From Pantoea agglomerans NBRC 102470 (GTDB lineage: Bacteria; Pseudomonadota; Gammaproteobacteria; Enterobacterales; Enterobacteriaceae), in contig NZ_BCZA01000007.1 in NCBI RefSeq assembly GCF_001598475.1, positions 248,001 to 312,000 of the forward strand: DNA of 64,000 nt, read 5' to 3'. Below, one piece after another: positions 9,181 through 21,057 of the stretch; the stretch's first letter is position 1, and each line of letters begins with the position of its first letter. The translations under genes were made by a program, and so were the position numbers. The notes below the pieces were generated by a model that did no database searches, was not told the origin of the DNA, and saw nothing but the letters and a program-made list of their open reading frames with translations.

Positions 9181-10509
9181 ATGAGGGGAAAGCGAGGTAT
9201 TCCGTTATTTATTTTACTGTTTTTGCAGCCACCTGGCGCATGGGCTGACTTTTCTGACGCATTATCGTTCTCTGACAATGCTTTCCTGCGTGATTCGCAA
9301 CTCGATCTCAGACTGCGTAATCACTGGAAGTATCTCAAGGAAAATGAAGCGCAGCCTGCCGCTGTTCATAATGCCTGGGGACAGGCGGCAAGCCTGAATT
9401 TTCTTTCCGGCTATCAGTGGGACTGGCTGGGTTTCGATGCAACCTATACCCGAGCAATCAGGCTGGGAGCCAGCGACTACTTTGCCACGCGCGGCCTGCT
9501 TTACGACAGCGGCGGTCATCAGCAAAAAGCTGACGCGCACGGCTTCAGCAAGTTTGGTGAACGCTATCTGAAAGTGAAGCTGGGGGACGCGAATGCGGGA
9601 TTTAAAGGAAAAGCGGGCTGGCAGGAGTTAAAAAACATCGGCGTGCTGACCACCACGGACCGCTTGTCACGCAACAGTTACTCAGGCTATAGCGGCGCGC
9701 TGAACGTGCAGAAGGTACGGCTGGATTTGGCTTACGTGACCAAAACGCTTCGCCACGACTCGCCGGAGAGTCTTGCCCTGCAAACCCAGGACCGACGAAA
9801 AATTAATGCGATCTATACCGGCGCACTGAGCTATACCGGTGATCGCGGACGTCTCGCCTACGCATTTGGCGAAGCGGAAGCCTACCAGCGGCGTCATGTT
9901 ATCGAAGCGAATTACTCGCTCTCACCGAACTGGCGCTTGTCCTCTCAAATTTATGGCAGTCAGGGGCTGGAAAATTATAAAAGCATGGCGGCCAGCAAAA
10001 GATCGTTCGATAACCACGCGTGGCACTATGTCGGTGAAGCAGACTGGATTAACGACAGATGGACACAGAAATTCGCTGCCGCCTGGACTTCGGCGCCCAA
10101 ACATAATGCGGTGGGATATTATGTGCGCCCGCTGACAAAAAATACCCGTGGGCGTTTCAACGCCCTGACCTCTGCCGGAAAAGATTATACCCGTGATAAA
10201 GAACTGGCGCTGGTGTCGCAGACGGAATTTGAAATTTCAAAAGGCATTTTTAGCGGATTTCAGATTAACTATGGACAGTTTAATTATCGTAATACGCGTA
10301 TACGTTCGGGGGAAGTCGCGCTCATAAACCGCTTCATCGAACCCCATCCGGTCCTGAAGGATTTATCGGTCTTTACGCTATTCGGTTATGGCTGGTCATA
10401 TAAGAATAATAAAGAAACCCCGGTTTTTAATGCGCAAGGGAAATATATGCGTTCTCCCAGCCTTTCTGCAGAGATCGCGGTTGAATATAAATTAAATCTG
10501 TTCAGATAA
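9181..10509 (+). CDS. OprD-family outer membrane porin
   Basis: This 442-aa protein has an N-terminal signal peptide (basic MRGKR, hydrophobic core, cleavage likely after PPGAWA). Beta-barrel-like alternation follows, starting DFSDALSFSDNAFLRD, typical of the OprD porin family used for small nutrients. It ends in a strand with a terminal aromatic (NLFR after alternating residues). The start was chosen at 9181 because GGAAGGAG precedes it and the signal peptide begins there; a longer frame from 9133 lacks support. A secreted phosphatase follows after 10 bases, so the pair probably act together in nutrient uptake. The substrate is not known. Confidence 0.78.
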   Translation: MRGKRGIPLFILLFLQPPGAWADFSDALSFSDNAFLRDSQLDLRLRNHWKYLKENEAQPAAVHNAWGQAASLNFLSGYQWDWLGFDATYTRAIRLGASDYFATRGLLYDSGGHQQKADAHGFSKFGERYLKVKLGDANAGFKGKAGWQELKNIGVLTTTDRLSRNSYSGYSGALNVQKVRLDLAYVTKTLRHDSPESLALQTQDRRKINAIYTGALSYTGDRGRLAYAFGEAEAYQRRHVIEANYSLSPNWRLSSQIYGSQGLENYKSMAASKRSFDNHAWHYVGEADWINDRWTQKFAAAWTSAPKHNAVGYYVRPLTKNTRGRFNALTSAGKDYTRDKELALVSQTEFEISKGIFSGFQINYGQFNYRNTRIRSGEVALINRFIEPHPVLKDLSVFTLFGYGWSYKNNKETPVFNAQGKYMRSPSLSAEIAVEYKLNLFR

Positions 10510-10519
10510 GGAAAATACG

Positions 10520-11305
10520 ATGAAAAGAATTTTTAAAGCGTTGCTGATTCTTATTGTGGTTGGGGCTGTCGCAGGCGAAGCCTTTGCCGCCGATGTCACT
10601 CTCTACGTTACGCGGCATGGTAAAACGATGTTCAACACGGTGCATCGCGCGCAGGGATGGGCAGATACTCCGCTAACGCCAGCGGGGGTAGAGGTGGCGC
10701 AAAAGCTGGGACGCGGTCTGAAGACGATCCCGTTTATCGCCGTCTGGTCCAGCGATGCTGGCAGAGCGAGAGAAACCGCGCAGCTTGTGATGCAGGCATG
10801 GAAAGCGCCGCTGCCGCTGAACGAACGCCGGGAATTGCGGGAAGTGGGCTTTGGCCTGTATGAGGGCGATCTGAATAATAATATGTTGAACGATGCCGCC
10901 CATGAGTTGGGATTTGCATCCGATACGGCGCTAATGGAGGCCTATGGCAAAGGCAAGGTTCATGTCGACAGGATCATAGACGCTATCCGGCAGGCGGAAG
11001 CGTCAGGCACGCCGGCACTGAGAGGCATTAAATCAGCAGGCATGGCCGAAAGCTATCAGCAGGTTGCGAAGCGAATGGTCGATAGCCTGACTGAGATAGC
11101 GCAGCAGGCCCGGCAGCAGGGCGGCGGTAACGTTCTGGTGGTCACGCATGGCCTGGCGATTACAGCGCTACTGCAGGCGCTTGGCGATACGTCATTAAAC
11201 CAGACGCTGGACAATGCGAGCGTGACCCGGCTGCGCTATACCGACAGCGGAGAGTTCGTGATTGAATCCATCAACGATATGAGTTACGTCGCGCGCGGCT
11301 TATAA
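10520..11305 (+). CDS. Periplasmic histidine phosphatase (phosphoglycerate mutase-like)
   Basis: This 261-aa protein has an N-terminal signal peptide ([13 protein letters not shown], cleavage near AFAA-D). The catalytic motif of branch-1 histidine phosphatases, TRHGKT, is near residues 31-36. A conserved second histidine is in VVTHGLA, and the acid residue is in [11 protein letters not shown]. It would hydrolyse phosphate esters in the periplasm. Because it is 10 bases behind the OprD-like porin, it may process a phosphorylated compound entering through that porin. The last six bases overlap the 3' end of the convergent acetyltransferase gene. Function class is firm, substrate unknown. Confidence 0.85.
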   Translation: MKRIFKALLILIVVGAVAGEAFAADVTLYVTRHGKTMFNTVHRAQGWADTPLTPAGVEVAQKLGRGLKTIPFIAVWSSDAGRARETAQLVMQAWKAPLPLNERRELREVGFGLYEGDLNNNMLNDAAHELGFASDTALMEAYGKGKVHVDRIIDAIRQAEASGTPALRGIKSAGMAESYQQVAKRMVDSLTEIAQQARQQGGGNVLVVTHGLAITALLQALGDTSLNQTLDNASVTRLRYTDSGEFVIESINDMSYVARGL

Positions 11306-11800
11306 CTTCCGCAACATACGCACTTCGCAGTCGACATGGCCTGTGCAGCCCATCGCGCTGTCGATATGCTCGAAGCCGAGTGACTCATAGAGTTTAATGG
11401 CCCGCGTCAGGCTGGCGGTGGTTTCCAGATAGCAGCGACGGAAGCCGTGGCTGCGTGCATGTTCTATCGCCCGCAGCGCCAGTTCGCGTGCCAGACCCTG
11501 ACCGCGCACCTCCGGCAGAAAGTACATCTTTTGCAGTTCGCAGATATCGGGCGCGCTGCAGGCGAGCGGCGCAACACCGCCGCCGCCGACCACCTTGCCC
11601 TGATACTCAACAATCCAGTAGGCGCTCTGTTCGGCACTGTAGAGCTCAAACAGCTGGTCGAGCTGCGGATCGGAAACGGTGTAGCCCTTGTCAGCCGTCA
11701 GGCCGAACTCCGCGGAAACGTCGCGGATCACCTGGGCGATATGCGGATTATCGGCGGCAGTAATCGGCCGCACCTGGAGGTGCTGAGAGTCAGAAATCAT
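11300..11800 (-). CDS. yjgM: GNAT-family acetyltransferase (YjgM-like)
   Basis: The 166-aa protein has the GNAT acetyl-CoA loop ([14 protein letters not shown], about residues 94-107) and CYLETTASL near 123-131. It closely resembles E. coli YjgM in length and in the C-terminal [13 protein letters not shown] segment. It probably N-acetylates a small substrate in the cytoplasm. In E. coli yjgM also lies between the argI region and valS, so the position supports the name. No clear Shine-Dalgarno precedes the ATG at 11800, so the start is slightly uncertain. Confidence 0.88.
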   Translation of the reverse strand: MISDSQHLQVRPITAADNPHIAQVIRDVSAEFGLTADKGYTVSDPQLDQLFELYSAEQSAYWIVEYQGKVVGGGGVAPLACSAPDICELQKMYFLPEVRGQGLARELALRAIEHARSHGFRRCYLETTASLTRAIKLYESLGFEHIDSAMGCTGHVDCEVRMLRKL

Positions 11801-12105
11801 GTGGGAGTTGAACTATGTAAATCGGTTAGACGTTTACCAGAAGTAACATTATCGTCATGTAAAAGCAATATTCCTGACAATGCAGGGAGGCTTTAAAAAC
11901 GTCATGTTTTTTAATGTCACTTGAAAATCTGTTTTATCATTTACACCTTACTATGTTCAGTAATAAGGGATTGTTTCTATCTTCTGGTCTTAATAGTGCT
12001 GATTACTTCACAATCAATTTGTTTGTCTTAATTGATGTGAATCAAAAATGCTGACTGCTACTCCTGTAAGTTAATACCTTTAACGCTAATTAAAGGATTA
12101 ATTTC
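11801..12105. other. AT-rich junction before the Hcp cassette
   Basis: About 305 bases without a supported gene. The sequence turns markedly AT-rich relative to the flanking core genes, and an AAAGGA Shine-Dalgarno lies just before the Hcp start. It probably holds the promoter of the cassette. Confidence 0.4.
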
Positions 12106-12585
12106 ATGGCAATTCCAGCTTACCTATGGCTGAAAGATGATGGTGGCGCAGATATCAAAGGATCAGTTGACGTCCAACATCGAGAAGGAAGTATTGAAGT
12201 ACTTAGTTTCATGCATGGTTTGAGCATACCGGTCGATCCTCACACCGGTAAACTCACAGGGACGCGTGTTCATAGTGCATTAGAATTCGAAAAAGAATTC
12301 GACTCATCCAGCCCTTATCTCTATAAAGCAGTCTCCTCCGGGCAAACACTCAGGTCAGCTGAAATAAAATGGTACCGTATTAATCACGCTGGCCAGGAAG
12401 AGGAGTACTTCAATATGTTCATTGAAGGAGTGAAAGTGGTGTCGGTTAATCCACTCATGCATAACATCAAATCCATTGAAAATATGAACCATCTTGAGTC
12501 AGTAACGCTGCGCTACGAAAAAATCACCTGGAAGTACTGTGATGGCAATATTCAGCACTCCGATTCATGGAAGGAACGCACATAA
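12106..12585 (+). CDS. Hcp-family type VI secretion tube/carrier protein
   Basis: This 159-aa protein begins MAIPAYLWLKDDGG and has the Hcp motifs DVQHREGSIEVLSF, a HSALEFEKEFD core and YRINHAGQEEEYFN. Hcp hexamers stack into the T6SS tube and carry small effectors in their lumen. No other T6SS structural genes are in the window, so this is an orphan hcp that would rely on a T6SS elsewhere. It lies 50 bases before a Tlde1-like effector, implying that effector is its cargo. The family assignment is strong. Confidence 0.93.
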   Translation: MAIPAYLWLKDDGGADIKGSVDVQHREGSIEVLSFMHGLSIPVDPHTGKLTGTRVHSALEFEKEFDSSSPYLYKAVSSGQTLRSAEIKWYRINHAGQEEEYFNMFIEGVKVVSVNPLMHNIKSIENMNHLESVTLRYEKITWKYCDGNIQHSDSWKERT

Positions 12586-12635
12586 TTCAACTATCAATGG
12601 CGCAGCAATTCTGTGAGTCATTTTAAGGAGCGTGT

Positions 12636-12998
12636 ATGACATGGGTCTATGACGTCAGAAAGCGATCTTTTACACGAGATGGTGTCTATAAATTCGATGC
12701 GTTATATGCCGGGGCTGAAGGATATAAAGACGATCCTGCATTAGCATGTGAGGTGAACAAAGGTCCTTTGCCAGCAGGAAAGTATAAGATTGCCAGTCCT
12801 ATGGCAAAGCATCCTACAGCCGGACGATTTGTTCTCCGTCTGATACCTTATGCGGGTAACAATATGTGTGGTCGCGCCGGATTTCTTATTCATGGAGATA
12901 ACGGCTTTGGTACCGCTTCGAATGGCTGTATTGTCGCGTCTTTCAATGTAAGAAAAAGTATTGCGGATAGCGGCGACAGGGAGTTAATAGTGAAATGA
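12636..12998 (+). CDS. Tlde1-like (DUF2778) peptidoglycan-targeting T6SS effector
   Basis: This compact 120-aa protein has the L,D-transpeptidase-like catalytic layout: FLIHGDN (about residues 87-93) and ASNGCIV (about 98-104), giving the His/Ser-x-Gly-Cys signature. Tlde1 of Salmonella is known to act in the target periplasm as an L,D-carboxypeptidase and L,D-transpeptidase exchange enzyme. It has no signal peptide, as expected for a T6SS-injected toxin. The stop overlaps the next gene by four bases (ATGA), typical of effector-immunity pairs. Function is inferred from motif and context. Confidence 0.85.
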   Translation: MTWVYDVRKRSFTRDGVYKFDALYAGAEGYKDDPALACEVNKGPLPAGKYKIASPMAKHPTAGRFVLRLIPYAGNNMCGRAGFLIHGDNGFGTASNGCIVASFNVRKSIADSGDRELIVK

Positions 12999-13516
12999 AA
13001 TGGCTCATTATTTTGCTATTAGCATTGTTTTCCGTCTCCTGTTCATCAGGAAGGTTCAATTCTGCAGAACATGTTTTGTCAGATAAAGTGATTACGGCAT
13101 CCCGCAATAATGACAGCAGTTCACTTTCAGATGCTGATTATGACAAGATAACAGAATATCTTTCTCAGGGCCGGACACGCTGGATTGAACTTTACCCCAT
13201 TCTTAATCGATCGCCATTCTTAGGCGCAACCTCTTTTCAGGAAGGTCTGGACATCGCGATGGCCTATGCCTTACCTGAAAATCCTGGCGCGGTAATGAAA
13301 TACGTTAATCAAGGCAATGTTAATAAGCTATGCGGCATGCCATTTATTGAGCCGACGCCGGATGAAACAGATGCGTACTTTTTAAAAGCCCGCACGGCGC
13401 TTACTCAGTTAACGTCAGAAAGTGACCGGGAAAAAAGATGCCTGTCTGTATTAGAAAAGAGTCATGATCATCTTGCTGCTGAAACAAGGACGGGAAGGGT
13501 GTCATCGAAAAAATGA
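12995..13516 (+). CDS. Predicted immunity lipoprotein for the Tlde1-like effector
   Basis: This 173-aa protein starts with a lipoprotein signal peptide (KWLIILLLALFSVSC; lipobox cysteine at residue 16). Lipidation would place it in the periplasm, where a peptidoglycan-targeting effector acts. The four-base overlap with the effector gene makes an immunity role the best explanation. It has no further motif that I recognise. The sequence is AT-richer than the core genes around it. Confidence 0.72.
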   Translation: MKWLIILLLALFSVSCSSGRFNSAEHVLSDKVITASRNNDSSSLSDADYDKITEYLSQGRTRWIELYPILNRSPFLGATSFQEGLDIAMAYALPENPGAVMKYVNQGNVNKLCGMPFIEPTPDETDAYFLKARTALTQLTSESDREKRCLSVLEKSHDHLAAETRTGRVSSKK

Positions 13517-13519
13517 TTT

Positions 13520-13551
13520 AAAAAACCCCGCGCCAGAGCGCAGGGTTTTTT
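13520..13551. terminator. Bidirectional terminator between immunity gene and valS
   Basis: AACCCCGCGC pairs with GCGCAGGGTT (one mismatch), flanked by A-run and T-run. This suits termination of both the cassette on the plus strand and valS on the minus strand. Confidence 0.82.
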
Positions 13552-13567
13552 CAGAGCGAGGAATCAA

Positions 13568-16423
13568 TCAGAGCGCCGCAATGACCGCCTGCTGTTCAAT
13601 CAGTTTTGTTTTTGATTGTTGCAGGTCCGCTACGCGTTCGCGCTCTTTCGCCACCACCGCTTCCGGAGCACGCGAAACAAAGCCTTCGTTCGCCAGCTTG
13701 GTTTCGATCTTCTCGATTTCCACATCCAGCTTAACCAGCTCTTTCGCCAGACGCTCCAGCTCGGCGGTTTTATCCACCAGATCCGCCATCGGGATCAGTA
13801 GCTCTGCGCCTTCGACCAGTTTGGTCACCGACACCGGACCTTTCTCGCCTGCAGGCAGAATGGTCAGGCTTTCCAGACGCGCAAGGCGCGACAGGAAGTT
13901 GCGGTTGGCTTCAACGCGACGCAGCGCCGCAGGCGAGCAGTCACGCAGCAGCACATCCAGCGGCTTGCTCAGTGCGATGTTCATCTCGGCACGGATATTA
14001 CGCACCGCCACGATCGCCTGTTTCATCCACTCAATGTCCGCTTTCGCTTCGGCATCTTCTTTCGCCGCATCGTACTGCGGGAAAGGCTGCAGCATGATGG
14101 TGTCGTCGCTGATATTTTTCAGCCCCTTCACGCGCTGCCAGATGGTTTCAGTGATAAACGGAATGATCGGATGCGCCAGACGCAGCAGCGCTTCCAGCAC
14201 GTGAACCAGCGTATGACGGGTGCCACGCAGTTCAGATTCACTGCCGCTGTTCATGACCGGCTTGGTCAGCTCCAGATACCAGTCGCAGAACTGGTTCCAG
14301 GTGAAGTCATACAGCAGGTTAGCCGCGATATCGAAACGGTAGCTATCCAGCGCTTCACGGTACGCTTTCACCGTATTGTTGAACTCGGTCAGGATCCAGC
14401 GATCTGCCAGCGACAGCGTCATTTCGCCGCCATTCTGTCCGCAATCCTGCTCTTCGGTGTTCATCAGCACAAAGCGGCTGGCGTTCCACAGCTTGTTACA
14501 GAAGTTGCGATAGCCTTCCAGGCGCTTCATGTCCCAGTTGATGTCGCGACCGGTAGAGGCCAGCGCCGCCAGGGTGAAACGCAGCGCATCGGTGCCTGAT
14601 GGCTCGATGCCGTCCGGGAACTGCTTCTCGGTACGTTTGCGGATTTTCTCCGCCAGCTGTGGCTGCATCATGTTGCCGGTGCGTTTTTCCAGCAGTGCTT
14701 CCAGTGAAATGCCGTCGACCATATCCAGCGGGTCAATCACGTTGCCCTTGGATTTCGACATCTTCTGACCTTCTTCATCACGGATCAGACCGGTCATGTA
14801 GACGGTTTTAAACGGTACCTGTGGTTTGCCGTTTTCATCTTTGATGAAGTGCATGGTCAGCATGATCATGCGGGCAATCCAGAAGAAGATGATGTCGAAG
14901 CCGCTGACCAGCACACTGGTCGGATGGAAAGTACGCAGCGCTTCGGTGTTTTCCGGCCAGCCCAGGGTGGAGAAGGTCCACAGACCTGAGGAGAACCAGG
15001 TATCCAGCACGTCATCATCCTGACGCAGCGCCACATCGGCGGCCAGGTTATTCTCGGCGCGCACTTCGTCTTCGGTGCGGCCGACGTAGACGTTACCGTT
15101 GTCGTCATACCACGCCGGGATGCGGTGACCCCACCAGAGCTGACGGGAGATACACCAGTCCTGAATATCGCGCATCCAGGAGAAGTACATGTTTTCGTAC
15201 TGCTTCGGTACAAACTGGATGTCGCCGTTTTCAACGGCTTCAACCGCGACTTTCGCCAGCGGTGCGGTACGCACATACCACTGATCAGTCAGCATCGGCT
15301 CGATAACCACGCCGCCACGGTCGCCGTAGGGCACGGTCAGATCGTGGGGTTTGATCTCTTCAAGCAGGCCGAGTTCATCGACAGCGGCAACAATCGCTTT
15401 ACGCGCCGCGAAGCGTTCCATGTTCTGGAAAGCCGCCGGGATCTCATCGGAACAGGCATCGCTGGCTTCGCCATTGGTGTCATACACCTGAGCACGGTCG
15501 CGGATATCGCCGTCGAAGGTCAGGATGTTGATCATCGGCAGTTTGTGACGACGGCCGACTTCGTAGTCGTTGAAGTCATGCGCCGGGGTGATCTTGACGC
15601 AGCCGGTGCCTTTTTCCATGTCGGCATGTTCGTCGCCAACGATAGGGATAAGACGGCCAACCAGCGGCAGCATCACAAATTTGCCGATCAGATCTTTGTA
15701 ACGTGGATCTTCCGGGTTAACGGCGACGCCGGTATCGCCCAGCAGGGTTTCCGGACGCGTGGTGGCGACCACCAGATAATCTTTGCCGTCGGCGGTTTTT
15801 GCGCCGTCAGCCAGTGGATAGCGGATATGCCACATCGAGCCTTTGCTCTCGCGGTTTTCCACTTCCAGGTCGGAGATTGCGGTACGCAGTTTTGGATCCC
15901 AGTTCACCAGGCGTTTGCCACGGTAGATCAGGTTCTCTTTATAGAGGCGAACAAACACCTCTTTCACGGCGTTGGAAAGGCCGTCGTCCATGGTGAAGCG
16001 CTCGCGCTCCCAGTCGACGGAGTTGCCCAGACGGCGCATCTGGCGGGTAATGGTGCCGCCGGATTCTGCTTTCCACTGCCAGATTTTGTCGATGAACGCA
16101 TCACGGCCATAGTCCTGGCGCGTCTTGCCCTCTTCAGCCGCAATTTTGCGCTCAACCACCATCTGCGTGGCGATGCCCGCGTGGTCAGTACCTGCTTGCC
16201 ACAGGGTATTTTTCCCCTGCATGCGCTGGTAACGGATCATGGTGTCCATGATGGTTTGCTGGAAGGCGTGACCCATGTGCAAGCTACCGGTGACGTTCGG
16301 CGGCGGGATCATGATGCAAAAGCTTTCCTGGCTGGTATCGCCATTCGGTTTGAAGTAGCCCTGCTTTTCCCAATGCTCGTAAAGCGGCTGCTCGATATCT
16401 TGCGGGTTATATGTCTTTTCCAT
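13568..16423 (-). CDS. valS: Valyl-tRNA synthetase
   Basis: This 951-aa class I aminoacyl-tRNA synthetase has the same length as E. coli ValS. The HIGH-type motif HMGH is in GSLHMGHAF (about residues 43-51) and KMSKS is in [10 protein letters not shown] near 553-562. An editing domain with [10 protein letters not shown] and a C-terminal coiled coil are also present. It charges tRNA-Val and hydrolyses mischarged threonine. It follows holC after five bases, as in E. coli. Confidence 0.99.
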   Translation of the reverse strand: MEKTYNPQDIEQPLYEHWEKQGYFKPNGDTSQESFCIMIPPPNVTGSLHMGHAFQQTIMDTMIRYQRMQGKNTLWQAGTDHAGIATQMVVERKIAAEEGKTRQDYGRDAFIDKIWQWKAESGGTITRQMRRLGNSVDWERERFTMDDGLSNAVKEVFVRLYKENLIYRGKRLVNWDPKLRTAISDLEVENRESKGSMWHIRYPLADGAKTADGKDYLVVATTRPETLLGDTGVAVNPEDPRYKDLIGKFVMLPLVGRLIPIVGDEHADMEKGTGCVKITPAHDFNDYEVGRRHKLPMINILTFDGDIRDRAQVYDTNGEASDACSDEIPAAFQNMERFAARKAIVAAVDELGLLEEIKPHDLTVPYGDRGGVVIEPMLTDQWYVRTAPLAKVAVEAVENGDIQFVPKQYENMYFSWMRDIQDWCISRQLWWGHRIPAWYDDNGNVYVGRTEDEVRAENNLAADVALRQDDDVLDTWFSSGLWTFSTLGWPENTEALRTFHPTSVLVSGFDIIFFWIARMIMLTMHFIKDENGKPQVPFKTVYMTGLIRDEEGQKMSKSKGNVIDPLDMVDGISLEALLEKRTGNMMQPQLAEKIRKRTEKQFPDGIEPSGTDALRFTLAALASTGRDINWDMKRLEGYRNFCNKLWNASRFVLMNTEEQDCGQNGGEMTLSLADRWILTEFNNTVKAYREALDSYRFDIAANLLYDFTWNQFCDWYLELTKPVMNSGSESELRGTRHTLVHVLEALLRLAHPIIPFITETIWQRVKGLKNISDDTIMLQPFPQYDAAKEDAEAKADIEWMKQAIVAVRNIRAEMNIALSKPLDVLLRDCSPAALRRVEANRNFLSRLARLESLTILPAGEKGPVSVTKLVEGAELLIPMADLVDKTAELERLAKELVKLDVEIEKIETKLANEGFVSRAPEAVVAKERERVADLQQSKTKLIEQQAVIAAL

Positions 16424-16428
16424 TTCTG

Positions 16429-16887
16429 CTATGTCGTTTGCGGCTGTGGTGGCGCTGCCGTATTCAATTGGAATCCAACGCTGCGATACGCTTTATAGCG
16501 GTCGCGCGCCAGTTGTTTGAGCGTGTCTTCGTAAGGAACGAAGTCTATCACTTCATGGAAAGCAGTAGCAAAATCTGCGAAGTGGGGCAGCAGGCTAATC
16601 AGCAGGTCACGCGGTGAACTGCCGCGACGCTGTGGCCAGGCCAGCTCAACCGGCGCACCGTAGCGCGGGCCTTCACCCGCCAGGTTATGCGGCACGAAGG
16701 CGTTTGCCGGTCGTTGCCACAGCGCTTCGTCGAGACGAATGGCTTGCTGTTCATCTTCGCAGGCGATCAACACCCGCTTTCCGGCCCGCCAGCGTGTTTC
16801 CGCCAGATTGCACACCAGCGCTTCAACGGCGCTAAGGCCATCGCTCGTTGCATCGGTTTCCAGCACGTAGAAGGTTGCGTTTTTCAT
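16429..16887 (-). CDS. holC: DNA polymerase III chi subunit
   Basis: Chi joins the clamp loader to SSB during lagging-strand synthesis. The 152-aa protein opens [13 protein letters not shown] and carries AERRW-like and [14 protein letters not shown] segments, PHNLAGEG and DFVPYED, all typical of HolC. An in-frame ATG four codons upstream (16899) exists; 16887 was chosen because family members begin MKNATFY. Order pepA-holC-valS is conserved with E. coli. Confidence 0.95.
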   Translation of the reverse strand: MKNATFYVLETDATSDGLSAVEALVCNLAETRWRAGKRVLIACEDEQQAIRLDEALWQRPANAFVPHNLAGEGPRYGAPVELAWPQRRGSSPRDLLISLLPHFADFATAFHEVIDFVPYEDTLKQLARDRYKAYRSVGFQLNTAAPPQPQTT

Positions 16888-16952
16888 CGGTTTGCTCATC
16901 AGAAGATCAAGGGCGGAATGATATCCGCCCTTGCTGTCAGAAAAGAGGGCGC

Positions 16953-18479
<1,527 letters not shown>

Positions 18480-18732
18480 TTAAAGACAACGGCCGCTGCT
18501 GCCGCTAGAATGTAGCGCGCTCATGACCCATTTATTCATCGTCGCAGCATGACATTCTGCTGCTGGAGGTCATAATGAATCAGGGTGACAAGATGTTGTT
18601 TTTTCACCACCCGGACGCGTTTTTCATACAAATTTAGCTACGGCGACGGCCATTGATGAAGAAAAATGGCTGATAAGCGTTGAAACTAGCGATTTTCCTG
18701 CAAAAAGACAAGTTTTCACAGGCGTACTAAGC

Positions 18733-19833
18733 GTGATCATCATTAGATATCTGGTTCGGGAAACGCTCAAAAGCCAGCTGGCTATCCTGTTTATCCTGCT
18801 ACTCATCTTCTTTTGTCAGAAGTTAGTCAGGATCCTGGGTGCCGCGGTGGATGGCGAAGTGCCGACAAACCTCGTTCTGACCTTGTTAGGACTCGGTGTG
18901 CCTCAAATGGCACAACTTATACTGCCCTTAAGTCTGTTTCTGGCGATCCTGATGACGCTGGGGCGGCTCTACACGGAAAGTGAAATTACCGTGATGCACG
19001 CCTGCGGCCTGAGTAAGGCCGTCCTGGTGAAAGCGGCGATGGTGCTGATGCTGTTTACCTCGATAGTGGCGGCAGTAAACGTCATCTGGCTGGGGCCGTG
19101 GTCATCCCGCTATCAGGATGAGGTGACGCAGAACGCCAAAGCGAACCCGGGTGCGGCAGCAATGGCCGCCGGACAGTTCCAGACCTCCAGCGACGGCAGC
19201 GCCGTGCTGTTTGTCGAGGATGTGAAGGGCAACAACTTTGGTAACGTGTTCCTGGCGCAGTTACGGCCAAAGGGCAACGCGCGACCATCGGTGGTGCTGG
19301 CTGACAGCGGTCACATGGAGCAGCATAAAGATGGCTCGCAGGTGGTGACGCTGGATAAAGGCACCCGTTTTGAGGGCACCGCTCTGCTGCGTGATTTCCG
19401 TATCACCGACTTCACCAATTATCAGGCCATCGTAGGCTATAAAGCGGCAACGCTCGATCCTAACGATGCAGAACAGGCAAGCCTGACCGACCTGTTCGCG
19501 AATAAGACACCTGAGTTTCAGGCCGAGCTGCACTGGCGTCTGACGCTGGTGTTTGCGGTGCTGGTGATGGCGCTGATGGTGGTGCCGCTCAGCGTGGTGA
19601 ACCCACGTCAGGGGCGCGTGCTGTCGATGCTGCCCGCCATGATGCTCTATCTGATTTTCTTCCTGTTGCAGAGCTCGCTGAAGTCGAGCGGCGCGAAAGG
19701 GCGGCTCGATCCGGCGCTCTGGATGTGGGTGGTGAATATCAGCTATCTGGTGCTGGCGGTGCTCCTTAACCTGTGGGATACGGTGCCGATGCGTCGGATT
19801 CGCGCTCGCTTTACCCGCGGAGGGTCGGTCTGA
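18733..19833 (+). CDS. lptF: LPS export ABC transporter permease LptF
   Basis: This 366-aa inner-membrane protein has the expected six transmembrane helices with a large periplasmic beta-jellyroll between helices 3 and 4. The N-terminus MIIIRYLVRETLKSQLA and the coupling-helix region YTESEITVMHACG are characteristic. With LptG and LptB2 it extracts LPS from the inner membrane and drives it to LptC/LptA. The stop TGA overlaps the lptG ATG by one base. Essential core gene. Confidence 0.98.
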   Translation: MIIIRYLVRETLKSQLAILFILLLIFFCQKLVRILGAAVDGEVPTNLVLTLLGLGVPQMAQLILPLSLFLAILMTLGRLYTESEITVMHACGLSKAVLVKAAMVLMLFTSIVAAVNVIWLGPWSSRYQDEVTQNAKANPGAAAMAAGQFQTSSDGSAVLFVEDVKGNNFGNVFLAQLRPKGNARPSVVLADSGHMEQHKDGSQVVTLDKGTRFEGTALLRDFRITDFTNYQAIVGYKAATLDPNDAEQASLTDLFANKTPEFQAELHWRLTLVFAVLVMALMVVPLSVVNPRQGRVLSMLPAMMLYLIFFLLQSSLKSSGAKGRLDPALWMWVVNISYLVLAVLLNLWDTVPMRRIRARFTRGGSV

Positions 19834-20909
19834 TGTTTCGCGTACTTGACCGCTATATCGGTAAAACCATTTTCAATACCATTATGCTGACGCTGTTCAT
19901 GCTGGTGTCGCTTTCCGGCATCATCAAGTTCGTCGATCAGCTACGCAAGACCGGCCAGGGCAGCTACAACGCGCTGAGCGCCGGTTACTACACCCTGCTG
20001 AGCGTTCCCAAAGATATTGAGATCTTTTTCCCGATGGCGGCTCTGTTGGGCGCACTGCTGGGACTGGGCGCGCTGGCGCAGCGCAGTGAACTGGTGGTGA
20101 TGCAGGCGGCGGGCTTTACCCGCATGCAGGTTGCGCTGTCAGTGATGAAAACTGCGATTCCGCTGGTGTTGCTGACCATGGCGATTGGCGAGTTTGTTGC
20201 GCCCTCGGGCGAGCAGATGGCGCGTAACTACCGGGCGCAGCAGCTTTACGGCGGCGCACTGGTGTCGACGCAGAACGGTCTGTGGGCGAAAGATGGCAAT
20301 AGCTTTATCTTTATCGAGCGCATTAAAGGCGACAACGAAATTGATGGCGTGAGCATCTACAGCTTTAACGATCAGCGTCGTCTGCAGAGTGTGCGTTACG
20401 CGGCGACGGCGACCTGGGATGCGGCTAAGAAGCGCTGGATACTGTCGCAGGTTGATGAGTCTAATCTCACCGATCCGAAGCAGATTACCGGTTCACAGAG
20501 CCTGAGTGGCGAGTGGAAAACCAATCTGACGCCGGACAAGCTGGGTGTGGTTGCGCTGGATCCAGACGCGTTATCGATTCGCGGTCTGCATAGCTACAGC
20601 AAATATCTGAAGCAGAGCGGCCAGGAATCGGGACGTTATCAGCTGAATATGTGGAGCAAAATCTTCCAGCCGCTGTCGGTGGCGGTGATGATGCTGATGG
20701 CGCTGTCGTTTATCTTTGGTCCGCTGCGTAGCGTGTCGATGGGTGTGCGTGTCGTAACCGGTATCAGTTTTGGCTTCCTGTTCTACGTGCTGGACCAGAT
20801 TTTCGGTCCGCTGAGTCTGGTTTACGGTCTGCCGCCGATTCTGGGGGCGATTCTGCCAAGTTTTGCGTTCTTCGCTATCAGTATGTTTATGTTGATTAAG
20901 CGGCGCTAA
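19833..20909 (+). CDS. lptG: LPS export ABC transporter permease LptG
   Basis: This 358-aa partner of LptF has the same six-helix plus jellyroll plan, beginning MFRVLDRYIGKTIFNTIML. The coupling helix ALAQRSELVVMQAAGFT is visible. The start at 19833 overlaps the lptF stop (TGATG); an earlier in-frame ATG (19773) lies inside lptF and is rejected. A GC-rich terminator follows within 50 bases. Confidence 0.98.
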   Translation: MFRVLDRYIGKTIFNTIMLTLFMLVSLSGIIKFVDQLRKTGQGSYNALSAGYYTLLSVPKDIEIFFPMAALLGALLGLGALAQRSELVVMQAAGFTRMQVALSVMKTAIPLVLLTMAIGEFVAPSGEQMARNYRAQQLYGGALVSTQNGLWAKDGNSFIFIERIKGDNEIDGVSIYSFNDQRRLQSVRYAATATWDAAKKRWILSQVDESNLTDPKQITGSQSLSGEWKTNLTPDKLGVVALDPDALSIRGLHSYSKYLKQSGQESGRYQLNMWSKIFQPLSVAVMMLMALSFIFGPLRSVSMGVRVVTGISFGFLFYVLDQIFGPLSLVYGLPPILGAILPSFAFFAISMFMLIKRR

Positions 20910-20930
20910 GCGCAGTAAATGCAGTAAAAG

Positions 20931-20956
20931 AAAAGGCCGCGCAAGCGGCCTTTTTT
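20931..20956 (+). terminator. Intrinsic terminator after lptG
   Basis: GGCCGC and GCGGCC form a stem around a short loop, followed by six T and preceded by an A-run. It ends the lptFG operon. Confidence 0.88.
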
Positions 20957-21057
20957 GTGACCGGTGTTAAGGCTCAGGGCAGGCTTCCATCGCTTTACGT
21001 TTGGTCTCCGTCTGGAAGATGCGGTTTCAGCGGCTTTATTCTGCGCTGATGCCCTGT

